A DNA stretch of 64,000 bases from Paracoccaceae bacterium (GCA_028874915.1 JAPPHA010000113.1:1-64000); one strand, 5' to 3'. Counted from the stretch's first letter, positions 34,999-44,547 are shown. Numbers and translations: made by a program. The notes: generated by a model not told the origin, from the sequence alone.

Positions 34999-36237
34999 AT
35001 GTATGACCTTGTTGTCCTGTGGGACTGGATCGGTTTTGCCGTTCGCTGGTTGCACGTAATCACGGCCATCGCCTGGATCGGATCGAGTTTCTATTTCATC
35101 GCTCTGGATCTTGGTCTCAAGCGCCAACCAGGACTGCCCCCGGGCGTCCACGGCGAGGAATGGCAGGTCCACGGTGGCGGATTCTACCATATCCGAAAGT
35201 ACATGGTGGCACCGGAGCAGATGCCCGAACACCTGATCTGGTTCAAATGGGAGAGTTACGCCACGTGGCTCTCGGGTGCAGCGCTGATGATCATCATCTA
35301 CTGGGTCGGCGGCGAGATCTTTCTCCTCGATCCAACCCGCGCCGAACTCGATCTCTGGCAAGGGATCCTGATTTCCGGGTTGTCGCTGGCAGTGGGATGG
35401 GTTGTCTACGACGTCCTCTGCAGGTCGCCGCTCGGAGACCGCGCCACCCTGCTGATGCTGCTCCTGTTCGTCATGCTGGTGGCCATGTCCTGGGGTTACA
35501 ACCAGGTCTTCACCGGCCGTGCCGCACTTCTGCATCTCGGGGCCTTCACGGCCACAATCATGACCGCCAACGTCTTCCTGATCATCATACCCAACCAAAG
35601 AATCGTCGTCGAGGATCTTAAGAACGGCCGGGCGCCCGACCCCCGGCTGGGCCAGATCGCCAAGCTGAGATCGACCCACAACAACTACCTGACACTGCCG
35701 GTCATCTTCCTGATGCTGGCCAATCATTATCCGCTGGCCTTTGCCACGGAATACGCCTGGATCATCGCCAGCCTGGTGTTTTTGATGGGCGTCACGATCC
35801 GGCATTTCTTTAATACCATGCACGCCCAACAACAGCAGCCGTGGTGGACCTGGGCCGTAACCCTGATGCTGTTCTTCCTGATCGTCTGGCTTTCCACTGC
35901 CCCGATGTTCGGCAGCCAGACGCCAGCGGCCGAATCCCGGGCTCTCACGCCACATGAGCAACGATTCGCTGCCGCTGAGGGATTCGACGACGCCCATGAC
36001 GTAGTCATCGCCAACTGTTCATTCTGCCACGCCCGGGAACCCGTCCAGGCCGGAATCCTCTGGCCACCCAACGGAATCGTCCTGGAAACCCGGGCCGATG
36101 TGGCGCGCCACGCGTGGCAGATCTATCTCCAGGCCGGGATCAGCCACGCGATGCCACCCCCGAACGTGCTCCAGATGGACGAAACAAGCCGAGCCACCAT
36201 CGTGGCATGGTTCCGGGCCGCCCGTTCGGGCTCCTGA
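34999..36237 (+). CDS. puuD: Membrane urate oxidase PuuD with C-terminal cytochrome c domain
   Basis: The 412-residue protein is a PuuD-type urate hydroxylase. About eight membrane helices occupy the first 300 residues, beginning RWLHVITAIAWIGSSFYFIA and later MLLLFVMLVAMSWGYNQVFT, NNYLTLPVIFLMLANHYP and TIRHFFNTMHA. After a linker, residues 320-412 form a cytochrome c domain with the heme site CSFCH (CxxCH) and a downstream axial-ligand region AMPPPNVLQM. It converts urate to 5-hydroxyisourate and passes electrons to the respiratory chain. The ATG follows GGAGGCAGGCC. It is divergent from puuE-uraD-allA, which supply later steps. Confidence 0.95.
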   Translation: MYDLVVLWDWIGFAVRWLHVITAIAWIGSSFYFIALDLGLKRQPGLPPGVHGEEWQVHGGGFYHIRKYMVAPEQMPEHLIWFKWESYATWLSGAALMIIIYWVGGEIFLLDPTRAELDLWQGILISGLSLAVGWVVYDVLCRSPLGDRATLLMLLLFVMLVAMSWGYNQVFTGRAALLHLGAFTATIMTANVFLIIIPNQRIVVEDLKNGRAPDPRLGQIAKLRSTHNNYLTLPVIFLMLANHYPLAFATEYAWIIASLVFLMGVTIRHFFNTMHAQQQQPWWTWAVTLMLFFLIVWLSTAPMFGSQTPAAESRALTPHEQRFAAAEGFDDAHDVVIANCSFCHAREPVQAGILWPPNGIVLETRADVARHAWQIYLQAGISHAMPPPNVLQMDETSRATIVAWFRAARSGS

Positions 36238-36429
36238 GCAAGGGCCGAGCGGCCACCCGGTCGACCGAATCGTTCCGCGACCGTCCTGAATCAGCCGATT
36301 CGAAAACCGGGTTGAAACGAACCGCCCGAGGGACCGATGGACGATCCCGGTTCCGGGCCTGTAGAAGGGCCGGCACCGAATCCATGTCCCGCCGCATGAC
36401 GGTGACCAAACGTATGATCGGGGATTGCC

Positions 36430-37581
36430 ATGGACGCCTATCCCACGCCCCGGGCCTTTGCGGACATCTCCAGCGGTTACGACGATGACCCGTCGTCGTC
36501 ACTGTCGCTCCGGAAGGACGCCTATGTCGAACCCGGCTGGTTTCGTGTCGATCAGGAGGCCATCCTGGCCCGGAGTTGGCAATGGGTGTGCCACGTTGAG
36601 AAACTTCGAGCACCCGGCTCCTATGTCTCGGTCGAGGTCGCCGGCCGGCCGGTGGTCGTCATTCGCGATGGCGAGGGAACGCTTCGCGCCTTCTACAATG
36701 TCTGCAAGCACCGCGCCCATGTGCTCCTCAAGGGCAGCGGCGTCACCACCCGGATCCTCTGCCCTTACCACGCCTGGGTGTACGGTCTGGACGGACATCT
36801 TCGCCGGGCACCCCGGACCGAACGTCTGAATGGCTTCAATCCCTCGGAGATTTGCCTCGATCGTCTGGCGGTCGAGGAATTCTGCGGGTTCGTCTTCGTC
36901 AATCTCGATCCTCAGGCCCGGCCCCTCCGGGAACAGAGCGGATCCCTCGATACGGAGATCCGTCACTGGGCGCCCGATGTCGAACAACTGACCTTTGCCC
37001 ACCGCCTCACCTATGACATCCGGGCGAACTGGAAGACGGTCGTTGACAACTTCCTCGAATGCTACCACTGCCCGACCGCCCACAAGGATTTCTGCACATT
37101 GGTCGACATGGACAGCTACCGGGTGACCACCCACGAGATCCATTCGAGCCATATGGCCGATGCCGGGACGTCGGCGAACACGGCCTATGATGTCTCCAAC
37201 GCCACGGTCCGGACCCATGCGGTCTGGTGGCTGTGGCCGACCACCTGCCTGATGCGCTACCCTGGCCGGTCATCCATGATCGTGCTCAACATCATCCCCA
37301 CGGGCCCCGACAACACCCACGAGACTTACGACTTTTTCCTCGAGACGCCGGAACCGAACGCTGCCGAACGGGAGTCGATCCGTTATATCGACGATGTCCT
37401 GCAGGCCGAGGACATTGCCATTTGCGAAAGTGTCCAGAAGGGCATGAGCACACCAGCCTTCCGGCAAGGGCGGATCGTCGATGATCCCGACGGGTCGGGA
37501 CTGTCGGAACATGCGGTCCATCACTTCCAGGGACTGGTCCTCGCGGCCTACAGGGACGCCTCGAGTCGCGCCCTTGATTGA
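36430..37581 (+). CDS. Rieske non-heme iron oxygenase, alpha subunit
   Basis: The 383-residue protein has the Rieske [2Fe-2S] motif C92-x-H94...C111-x2-H114 (NVCKHRAHVLL then CPYHAW). In the catalytic domain, WKTVVDNFLECYHCPTAH supplies the iron ligands H213 and H218, with Glu210 at the position that bridges to the Rieske centre. Most ring-hydroxylating oxygenases have Asp there; Glu is known in carnitine oxygenase CntA. Overall resemblance is to alpha subunits that demethylate or cleave quaternary amines (carnitine, stachydrine, glycine betaine) rather than aromatic dioxygenases. No reductase gene is adjacent. It is the first gene of a plus-strand run with two SDRs, a ThDP enzyme and a dehydrogenase. 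Confidence 0.9.
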   Translation: MDAYPTPRAFADISSGYDDDPSSSLSLRKDAYVEPGWFRVDQEAILARSWQWVCHVEKLRAPGSYVSVEVAGRPVVVIRDGEGTLRAFYNVCKHRAHVLLKGSGVTTRILCPYHAWVYGLDGHLRRAPRTERLNGFNPSEICLDRLAVEEFCGFVFVNLDPQARPLREQSGSLDTEIRHWAPDVEQLTFAHRLTYDIRANWKTVVDNFLECYHCPTAHKDFCTLVDMDSYRVTTHEIHSSHMADAGTSANTAYDVSNATVRTHAVWWLWPTTCLMRYPGRSSMIVLNIIPTGPDNTHETYDFFLETPEPNAAERESIRYIDDVLQAEDIAICESVQKGMSTPAFRQGRIVDDPDGSGLSEHAVHHFQGLVLAAYRDASSRALD

Positions 37582-37593
37582 GTGCAAAACCTG

Positions 37594-38424
37594 ATGTGCG
37601 AGACGAAGGCGCCGATACTGGCCGGAAAAGTCGCGCTGGTCACGGGCGGCCGCGGCGGAATCGGCCGGGCCATCTGCGAGCGATTCCGATCCGAAGGCGC
37701 CGTCGTCTATCCGGCCGACATCACGAAAAGCGGCTCCATGAACGCATCTGGAGAAACCGCCAAACCCGGCACTCGTGATGGACCATTCATCCGCCTCGAC
37801 GTCACGGCCGAGGATTCGGTCCGCTCCGCCATGGCCAGGATCGGGCGGGACGAGAGCCGGTTGGATGTTCTCGTCAATGCCGCCGGCATCGAGATCGAGA
37901 AAACCATCGATGAGACCACGCTTGAAGACTGGAACCGCGTCCTCGCGGTCAATGTGACCGGGACATTTCTGACGTCGAAACATGCGCTGCCGCTCCTGCG
38001 ACAGGCAGCCCGACATTCGGGTTCTGCCAGCATCATCAACTTCGGGTCTTACGACGGATTCATCGCCGACCCCGGGCTCGCCGCCTATTGTGCATCCAAG
38101 GGCGCCGTTCACGCGCTCACGCGTGCGATGGCCTGCGACCACGGACCGGAAGGGATCCGGGTCAATGCCGTCTGCCCGGGTTACGTTGACACGCCAATGC
38201 TGCAGAGCTTCTTTGCCGGCGACGGGTCCGGCGGTGCTGGCCAAACGCTCGGCGAATTGCAGACGGCCGTTCGGGATGTTCATCCGCTCCGGCGGTACGG
38301 CACTCCGAAAGACGTGGCGAATCTGGTCAACTGGCTGGCCTCGGATGAAGCTGCCTACGCCTCCGGTCAGCTCTGGGTGCTTGACGGCGGACTCACGGCG
38401 CAGGTTCAGCAGATGCGGCTCTGA
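37594..38424 (+). CDS. Short-chain dehydrogenase/reductase (SDR) 1
   Basis: The 276-residue enzyme is a classical SDR. The cofactor motif is VALVTGGRGGIGRAICERF near residue 14. NAAG lies near 90. The catalytic Ser-Tyr-Lys are in INFGSYDGFIADPGLAAYCA followed by SKGAVHALTRAMA. The C-terminal VCPGYVDTPM is typical. It oxidises or reduces an alcohol or carbonyl with NAD(P); the substrate is unknown. A GTG at 37582 directly after the oxygenase stop is an alternative start. The context next to an oxygenase suggests it acts on the oxygenation product. Confidence 0.88.
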   Translation: MCETKAPILAGKVALVTGGRGGIGRAICERFRSEGAVVYPADITKSGSMNASGETAKPGTRDGPFIRLDVTAEDSVRSAMARIGRDESRLDVLVNAAGIEIEKTIDETTLEDWNRVLAVNVTGTFLTSKHALPLLRQAARHSGSASIINFGSYDGFIADPGLAAYCASKGAVHALTRAMACDHGPEGIRVNAVCPGYVDTPMLQSFFAGDGSGGAGQTLGELQTAVRDVHPLRRYGTPKDVANLVNWLASDEAAYASGQLWVLDGGLTAQVQQMRL

Positions 38425-38523
38425 GCCGTGACAACGACCCGTTCGGCTGAACGGTCGGCGGCACCGGCGACCCGGCATCGCCGGGCGGCCTCCGAATCTC
38501 CGGACGGCAAGCAGGAACAGTTC

Positions 38524-39273
38524 ATGATGGATCGGGTGGCAATCGTCACGGGTGGCAGCCGGGGGATCGGGCGCGCCATCGTCGACCGGCTCGTCCGGGA
38601 CGATGTCCGGGTCATCACCTGCAGCCGGTCCTCGCGCCCCAGGGACCTGCCGAGTCCCGTCGTCTGGGTTCGCGCCAATGTGGCCGATACCACGGACGCC
38701 GAAGGCGTCGTCAGCGAGGCCCTGTCGAGCTTCGGACGGTTGTCGCTTCTGGTCAACAATGCCGGTGTCCAGATCGAAAAGCCGGTCGCCGACAGCACCG
38801 ACGCGGACTGGGACCGGGTGATCGGCGTCAACTGTCGGGGTGTCTTCAACATGTGCCGGGCGGCCCTTCCGCCCCTGACAGACGCCGGCGGCGTCATCGT
38901 CAATATCGGATCGATTTCCGGCGTGCAGGCGGATCCCGGAATGGCGCTTTACAATGCGTCCAAGGCCTTCGTTCACGGTCTCACCCGTTCGATTGCGATC
39001 GATCATGGACCGGCGGTTCGCTGCAACGCCATCTGCCCGGGCTGGATCGTTACCGGCATGGCGGACGACGCTTTCGCGCTGGCCAAGGACCCGGATGCGG
39101 CTCGCCTGGACGCCGTTCGACGCCATCCGTCGGGACGATTGGGCGTTCCCGCGGACATCGCCAACCTGGTGAGCTGGCTCGCGTCCGAGGACGCGGCTTT
39201 CGTGAATGGTGCCTGCCTCACCGTGGACGGCGGGCTGACCGCCGCCTCCCCGCTCAATCCGGGCCTGTTCTGA
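38524..39273 (+). CDS. Short-chain dehydrogenase/reductase (SDR) 2
   Basis: The 249-residue SDR starts at ATG 38524, after AGGAACAG; the open frame reaches back to 38428 but that part is low-complexity. Motifs: VAIVTGGSRGIGRAIVDRL, LLVNNAGVQIEKPV, and the catalytic VNIGSISGVQADPGMALYNA then SKAFVHGLTRSIA. It shares the QADPG/IADPG insertion pattern with SDR 1, so the two are probably ancient duplicates. Substrate unknown. Confidence 0.88.
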   Translation: MMDRVAIVTGGSRGIGRAIVDRLVRDDVRVITCSRSSRPRDLPSPVVWVRANVADTTDAEGVVSEALSSFGRLSLLVNNAGVQIEKPVADSTDADWDRVIGVNCRGVFNMCRAALPPLTDAGGVIVNIGSISGVQADPGMALYNASKAFVHGLTRSIAIDHGPAVRCNAICPGWIVTGMADDAFALAKDPDAARLDAVRRHPSGRLGVPADIANLVSWLASEDAAFVNGACLTVDGGLTAASPLNPGLF

Positions 39274-39433
39274 CCGGGCGCCAACCGGCCAGCGCCGGCC
39301 CGGCACCGCAGGATTTCACCCGCCAGCAACTGGATTCGGCTTTGACATCGGGCGCCTCGGTAGCGGATAGACGTGGCGAAGTCCGAACTGCCGTCCGGGG
39401 ACCCGGTACGGGGGCTTCTCGGGAGAACGACCA

Positions 39434-41074
39434 TTGGGCCAGACCGTTGCCGACCTGGCACTCGAGTCCCTGATCGCCAACGGGATCGACACCCTGTATT
39501 GCGTCCCGGGCTACCAGAATGACCCCTTTTTCGACGCGCTCTATCACCGGCAGAACGAGTTGAAACCGGTTCAGGCGCGCCATGAGCAGGGGGCTGTCTA
39601 CATGGCCCTCGGCGCGGCGCTGGCAACCCGGCGTCCTCAGGCCTTCAGCGTGGTGCCGGGCCCCGGCTTCCTCAACGGCTCGGCGGCTCTCTGTACCGCG
39701 CACTCCCTCTACGCTCCCGTATTCGGGCTGGTCGGGCAAATACCGGGATCGGACGAGGGCAAGGGTCTCGGCCATCTCCACGAAATCAACAACCAGATCG
39801 GGATCGCCCGCTCACTCACCCGGCATGCCGTCCGAATCACGGATTCCGGGGCGGCAGCGGGTCAATTGCGCGAATGTTGGGACGCACTTCTGACCGGCCC
39901 CCGGGGGCCTGTCGTCGCCGAGATTCCGGTCGATCTCTGGCGACGGGAAAACCGGTCAGAACCGGAATCTCCAAAAGGGACACGGAATCCCGCACCGACT
40001 CCCGACGCTGCCGCTCTCGTGGCGGCTGCAGAGCGGATCACCCGGTCGCGGTCACCGCTCGTGGTCGTCGGCGGCGGAGCCCAGGACCACGCCGAATCGG
40101 TCCGGGCATTTGCCCGCTGCATTGGCGCCGGCGTGATTGCCAACCGAAACGGCCGCGGCGTCATGCCATCGTGGGATCCGCTTTGCCTGAGCCCTCGGGA
40201 CGGTCACGCCCTATGGCCGGAATGCGATCTGGTCATCGGCCTCGGGACGCGACTCGTTGCGCAGAAACACCATTGGGGGCTGGATGACGGGATCGGTGTC
40301 CTGCATATCGACATCGACGCCGGATCGCTGGCCCGGGCCGGGACCCCTGAAATCGGACTGCACGCCGATCTGGCCAAGGCCCTGCCCGAACTCCTCGCCC
40401 TTCTCCCGAAACAGGACGAAAGGGTTCGGTGGCGTCGTCGGATCGCCGAGGTTTCCAAGTCGGTCCGGAACCGGATCGCGGCCGATCTCGCACCCCAGCT
40501 GCGCTGGCTCCGGGCCATTCGGGACGCGATGCCCGACGATGCTATCTTCGTCGATGAACTCACCCAGATCGGTTACGTGGCGCGATTTGCCTTTCCGGTC
40601 GATCGGCCAATGCGCTTTCTCTCAACCGGATACCAGGGAACCCTGGGCTGGGGAATCGCCGCCGCGGTCGGCGCGGCCCGGGCGTGTCCGAACACGCCGG
40701 TGGTCTCGATTGCCGGCGACGGTGGCGCTCTTTTCACCATCGCCGAACTGGCAACGGCCGTCCACCACGCCATCCCGGTGAATGTGATAGTCATGAACGA
40801 CAACGCCTACGGCAATGTCCAGACCATGCAGCGTGAGGACTACGGTGCCCGCTACATCGCCTCCGACTTGACCAGCCCGGACTTCGTGGCTCTCGCCCGG
40901 AGCTTTGGCGTCCATGCGGAGCGGGCCGAGACGCCGGAGGACCTCAATTCCTGTCTCCGGACGGCCATCGCCCTTGACGGGCCGTGCCTGATCGAAGTGC
41001 CGGTAGGCCCGTTCCCGTCGCCCTGGAAGCACATCCTGCTCGGTCGGGTTCGAGGAGACAGCCACCATGCCTGA
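39434..41074 (+). CDS. Thiamine diphosphate-dependent enzyme, acetolactate synthase-like
   Basis: The 546-residue protein has the three-domain layout of the IlvB/POX family. The N-terminal domain has the ThDP-activating Glu in VQARHEQGAVYMALGAALAT near residue 50. The middle domain holds VVVGGGAQDHAES. The C-terminal domain carries the ThDP/Mg motif SIAGDGGALFTIAELATAVH, then VNVIVMNDNAYGN. Catabolic relatives include oxalyl-CoA decarboxylase, sulfoacetaldehyde acetyltransferase and benzoylformate decarboxylase, but I see no residue that settles it. The start is TTG 39434. It lies in the oxygenase/SDR cluster, suggesting decarboxylation or lyase action on a 2-keto acid. Confidence 0.87.
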   Translation: MGQTVADLALESLIANGIDTLYCVPGYQNDPFFDALYHRQNELKPVQARHEQGAVYMALGAALATRRPQAFSVVPGPGFLNGSAALCTAHSLYAPVFGLVGQIPGSDEGKGLGHLHEINNQIGIARSLTRHAVRITDSGAAAGQLRECWDALLTGPRGPVVAEIPVDLWRRENRSEPESPKGTRNPAPTPDAAALVAAAERITRSRSPLVVVGGGAQDHAESVRAFARCIGAGVIANRNGRGVMPSWDPLCLSPRDGHALWPECDLVIGLGTRLVAQKHHWGLDDGIGVLHIDIDAGSLARAGTPEIGLHADLAKALPELLALLPKQDERVRWRRRIAEVSKSVRNRIAADLAPQLRWLRAIRDAMPDDAIFVDELTQIGYVARFAFPVDRPMRFLSTGYQGTLGWGIAAAVGAARACPNTPVVSIAGDGGALFTIAELATAVHHAIPVNVIVMNDNAYGNVQTMQREDYGARYIASDLTSPDFVALARSFGVHAERAETPEDLNSCLRTAIALDGPCLIEVPVGPFPSPWKHILLGRVRGDSHHA

Positions 41075-41146
41075 CGGCAGACCCTTGGTACCGGCACCCC
41101 GCCGCACTTCCACTCGTTGCGGTAGGCTTCCAACGGGTGTCCGGCC

Positions 41147-42049
41147 GTGAAAATCGGATTCCTGGGTGCAGGTGAAATGGGCGCCGCCCTCGCCCGTTGT
41201 CTCGCCGACGCCGGGCATCGTTGCCTGGCCGTCCCGCACGGCCGGAGTCTCGAAACCCGCGATCGCATGGAAGAGGCCGGCATGGTCCCGGTTCCCGATC
41301 TCGCGACGCTGATCGCGACTGCCGACTGTCTGTTCTCGGTCTTGCCTCCATCGGCGGCCGACGAGGAAGCCGGGCGCGTCGTCGAGGCCGTGCGCGAACA
41401 GGACCGGCGCCTGGTTTTCGTCGAGGCCAACGCCATCGCACCTGGCCGCGTCCGCCGCATCGCCGAAAAATTCGCCCCGGGACCGGCCCGACTCGTGGAC
41501 GCCGGGATCGTCGGTGCACCGCCGTCCCGGTCTTCGCGTCCCCGTCTCTTTGTTTCGGGCCCGGAAGCCGAGCGTCTTTCCGAGCTTGACGGGCCTGCCT
41601 TCGATCTCCGTCTGCTGGGACCGGATATCGGGACAGCCTCGGCCTTCAAGATGGTCTACGCGGCGTTGACCAAGGGAAACAACACATTGCTGACCGCCGT
41701 CCTCCTGGCCGGCGAAGCCGCCGGGCTGTCTGACGCCCTTGTCCGCGAACTGTCGTCGAGCCAGGCGCAACTCCTCGCGAAAGCGGAGACGAACGTCCCT
41801 CGCCTGCCGGCAGACGCCGGGCGCTGGATTTTCGAAATGCAGGAAATCGCCGACACCTTCGGCAGCCTCGGACTGCCGACAGGATTTCATCAGGCAGCGG
41901 CGGAAATCATGACGCTCCTTGCCGGATCCGAGTTCGGTTCGGAAACCCGGCGGACACGCGATCGCAACCGGACAGCAGCCGAGACGATTCGGACTCTCGC
42001 CCGGAATTTGCCGGGCGAGACCGGTAAGCCTTCGAGTCGCTCAACCTGA
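41147..42049 (+). CDS. NAD(P)-binding dehydrogenase with DUF1932 C-terminus
   Basis: The 300-residue protein starts at GTG 41147 with the Rossmann motif KIGFLGAGEMGAALARCL. It resembles the 6-phosphogluconate/3-hydroxyisobutyrate dehydrogenase superfamily. The C-terminal half (TASAFKMVYAALTKGNNTLL and following) fits DUF1932, in which the family Lys (AFKMVYA) is retained. Members act on 2- or 3-hydroxy acids. It ends the plus-strand cluster and converges with the DUF3726 gene, 120 bp away. Confidence 0.85.
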   Translation: MKIGFLGAGEMGAALARCLADAGHRCLAVPHGRSLETRDRMEEAGMVPVPDLATLIATADCLFSVLPPSAADEEAGRVVEAVREQDRRLVFVEANAIAPGRVRRIAEKFAPGPARLVDAGIVGAPPSRSSRPRLFVSGPEAERLSELDGPAFDLRLLGPDIGTASAFKMVYAALTKGNNTLLTAVLLAGEAAGLSDALVRELSSSQAQLLAKAETNVPRLPADAGRWIFEMQEIADTFGSLGLPTGFHQAAAEIMTLLAGSEFGSETRRTRDRNRTAAETIRTLARNLPGETGKPSSRST

Positions 42050-42169
42050 TGTCCGACCCCGCACGGTCCATAACAGTTCACTCCGCTGAAAGCGCGTTTC
42101 GCGCCTCCGGGATGGCGGCTGTCGTGACGTCGGTCGGCAATCTGCAGGTTCCGGCCTCCATGTTGACGA

Positions 42170-42838
42170 TCAATCCGAATCGATCAAACCGGCGCCGGCG
42201 CCCAGGATTCGCGACTCCTCCGTCGCAGGCGCATATGTCCGGGCCGCGAAACGATAAAGAATCTCCCAGTCTCCTGCGTCCGGTTCGGTGCGGGACCTGC
42301 GAACCCAGGCCTGCCCGAGTCCACGTCCGGGGTGGACCCGGACCCGAGCGGCGGTGGGTGGATTGACCCCGTCCCCGGCACGCAGCCCACGGACGTCGTG
42401 ACCGTCAATGCAGCAGTTGGAACGGTCCCACGTGACGTCAAGCGGGGTCTGGAGTTGCCGTGACGCGGCGGAGACGAACGGCAACAGCAACAATGGCCAC
42501 GCCACGGCCGTCATGGTGAGCCCGTGTCGTCCGAGCAAGAACGCGAAGTCCGACAGGGCGGCGCCGGCCCGGATGGGGCAGAGACGGCCTGTCTCCGAAA
42601 CCCAGGCCGAGTCGGCAACGTCGGGTGGTCCCGGTGTGCCGGAGCCGAACGTCTTCCCGTCATCGGGAGACTCCGCCAACGATCCGAGCAGCCCGGCAAG
42701 CGCACCGCAGCCGTCAAGGCCGGCGGCGCACAGCCAGCGGACCGCCACGCCCGCCTCATCCGCCAGACCCCAGTCATATCCGGATCCGCGGGCCGCCTTG
42801 GCGGCCAGGGCCTGAACCTCGGACAGGGAACAGTTCAT
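42170..42838 (-). CDS. DUF3726 family protein
   Basis: The 222-residue protein begins with the family pattern NCSLSEVQALAAKAARGSGY then DWGLADEAGVAVRWLCAAGL, followed by a hydrophobic TMTAVAWPLLLLPFVSAASR and a C-terminal YRFAARTYAPATEESRILGA then GLIDSD. This matches DUF3726, with no assigned function. There is no signal peptide. Its ATG overlaps the stop of the 570-residue upstream gene (ATGA), so it is the third gene of a translationally coupled triad with an M19 dipeptidase. Family identity is by pattern; function is unknown. Confidence 0.75.
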   Translation of the reverse strand: MNCSLSEVQALAAKAARGSGYDWGLADEAGVAVRWLCAAGLDGCGALAGLLGSLAESPDDGKTFGSGTPGPPDVADSAWVSETGRLCPIRAGAALSDFAFLLGRHGLTMTAVAWPLLLLPFVSAASRQLQTPLDVTWDRSNCCIDGHDVRGLRAGDGVNPPTAARVRVHPGRGLGQAWVRRSRTEPDAGDWEILYRFAARTYAPATEESRILGAGAGLIDSD

Positions 42839-44547
42839 GTTCCGACGGATGCAACCGGTCCGTCCGGATCCGGATAGATCCAGCGGTCGGCATTCGATAC
42901 GGTCAGGGCCTCCGGATGCGGTGCGCCGGCATACATCGAAATCCGGACCCAGCGATCCGAACGCGGATCGAAATGGGTGGCGCCGAAAAACGCAAGTTTC
43001 GATCGGAGCATGTCGATCGGCATGAGGTCGGCTCCGATGGTGTTGTCGCGGATCTCGCCGTAGGGGGCGCGCCGACACATCTGAAACCGCCGGACGACGT
43101 GCCGGTGTTCCGGATGGGCCAGAAGGAACCGGGCGACCGGCGCATCGTCGGGCCACCGCGACAGGTCGCCATGAGCCCGAACCGCGTCCCTTGCCGGCCC
43201 CAACGGTTGTTCGTAGGCGGCGACAGGTTCTTCGAACCGTTCGCCGAGACGGGGTTCGAGTTTCTCTTCGGAAACATACCAGACCCGGGCCTGATTCCGG
43301 CGCCGGGTCCAGTCGATTGCCAGCGCCCAACCGAACGTCTCCCCGATCTGCCGCCGCAGGGTCCCAACCGGAACCCTGCCGTCGATAAGGCCGGAGTCGA
43401 CCGCGTCATCCGACATCGTGTCGACGAGCGCGTCCACGCGATCGGCGTAGGGTTCAAGAATCAGCGACGCGATCAACTCCTGCCCTTCGTCGCCCAGGGC
43501 CGACTCGCTCCAGCACATCAGCCGGTCCCAGGGGAGGTGGTCAGGCGTGAGATCCGCCTCCGCGTACCCGGTCAGGACATCGAGATCGCGCCGCAACCCG
43601 GCGAGTTTCCGGGTCTGGACCGGATTGTCGGACCGCCATCGCGCAACGTGAATGTGGCATCGCCCGAGAAGATCCCGAAAGAGCGCCAATTCGCCATTCG
43701 TTGCCCTCTCGACGGCGCGGACGCTTGCAATCGCCGCCTCCCGGGCCGCAATCCAGTTGTTGAAGAGAACGGGGTGGTTGACGATGAACGGCGCCATTCC
43801 GAGACCGGTGGAATTGCCGATGCCGAGACGCCGGGCCAGAGCCGGGTCGAGCGGAACGGCACCGTCGCCTCCGGCGGCCCGGCCCATATGATTCACGAGA
43901 TCGCGGACGAACGTCCGGATCAGGTAGACCGTGAGCATTTCGGCCTGAAAGGGGGCCTTCAGTTCCGGACGGTCCCGAATCCGGTCCCGGTCGGCCGTAC
44001 CGAACTTCCCCGATGCGTATACAGCCGTCGTGCGCATCAGATAGCCGACCCGACCGACGGTGTCGTTGTCGGGCTGGCGACCCGATGCCAACGCTTCCAC
44101 CACATGCCTCCACAACCGACCTGACCGGTTGGCGCGGGAGAGCACAAGTTCCCGCTCGCTGAGACGGCCAGCTTCCTGGAGTGGAACGGTTTCGGCCAGT
44201 CGATCCAGATCGGCACGGGTCGGAACACCGTCGAAAAGAGCGAATGTGGCGTCCCAGGCCTCGGCGATCACCCGGTCCGAACGCAGTGCGTCGGGAAGAT
44301 CATGGGCAAAAGCGACCAGCGAATAGACCCGGTCCCCTCGCTCGACGGCATAAACCGCCCGTCCGACGCCCGTCCCGTCGATGTCGAAGAGCGGTCGAGA
44401 GAACCGCCAGCCCTCACGGGCCATCCGGCGCGTCAGCACGCGCATGAAGCTGAGCCGGCACTGGTGAAGCGAACCCAGCCGACTGAGGCGCATCACCCGG
44501 GCCGGTTCCCGCCAGACCGGTGCGGTCGAGGATCCGGTCGATGTCAT
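42835..44547 (-). CDS. Conserved protein of unknown function (570 aa)
   Basis: I do not recognise a named domain. The 570-residue protein is soluble by appearance, with no signal or membrane segments. It reads as true coding sequence: VMRLSRLGSLHQCRLSFMRV near the start, GVGRAVYAVERGDRVYSLVA, GRVGYLMRTTAVYASGKFG, then FRDLLGRCHIHVARW and a C-terminal RRFQMCRRAPYGEIRDNTIG and WVRISMYAGAPHPE. It overlaps the M19 dipeptidase gene upstream and the DUF3726 gene downstream, each by the ATGA arrangement, so the three products are made together. The abundance of paired His, Arg and Trp residues could suit an enzyme, but this is speculation. Confidence 0.8.
   Translation of the reverse strand: MTSTGSSTAPVWREPARVMRLSRLGSLHQCRLSFMRVLTRRMAREGWRFSRPLFDIDGTGVGRAVYAVERGDRVYSLVAFAHDLPDALRSDRVIAEAWDATFALFDGVPTRADLDRLAETVPLQEAGRLSERELVLSRANRSGRLWRHVVEALASGRQPDNDTVGRVGYLMRTTAVYASGKFGTADRDRIRDRPELKAPFQAEMLTVYLIRTFVRDLVNHMGRAAGGDGAVPLDPALARRLGIGNSTGLGMAPFIVNHPVLFNNWIAAREAAIASVRAVERATNGELALFRDLLGRCHIHVARWRSDNPVQTRKLAGLRRDLDVLTGYAEADLTPDHLPWDRLMCWSESALGDEGQELIASLILEPYADRVDALVDTMSDDAVDSGLIDGRVPVGTLRRQIGETFGWALAIDWTRRRNQARVWYVSEEKLEPRLGERFEEPVAAYEQPLGPARDAVRAHGDLSRWPDDAPVARFLLAHPEHRHVVRRFQMCRRAPYGEIRDNTIGADLMPIDMLRSKLAFFGATHFDPRSDRWVRISMYAGAPHPEALTVSNADRWIYPDPDGPVASVGT

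Noticed and set aside
37270..39306. A 678-residue open frame on the minus strand
   Set aside because: It runs antisense through the oxygenase and both SDR genes, which have clear motifs. Long antisense frames are expected in GC-rich DNA.
40622..41890. A 422-residue minus-strand frame
   Set aside because: It is antisense to the ThDP enzyme and the DUF1932 dehydrogenase genes.
42625..44124. A 499-residue plus-strand frame
   Set aside because: It is antisense to the 570-residue coupled gene, which has start and stop overlaps with both neighbours.
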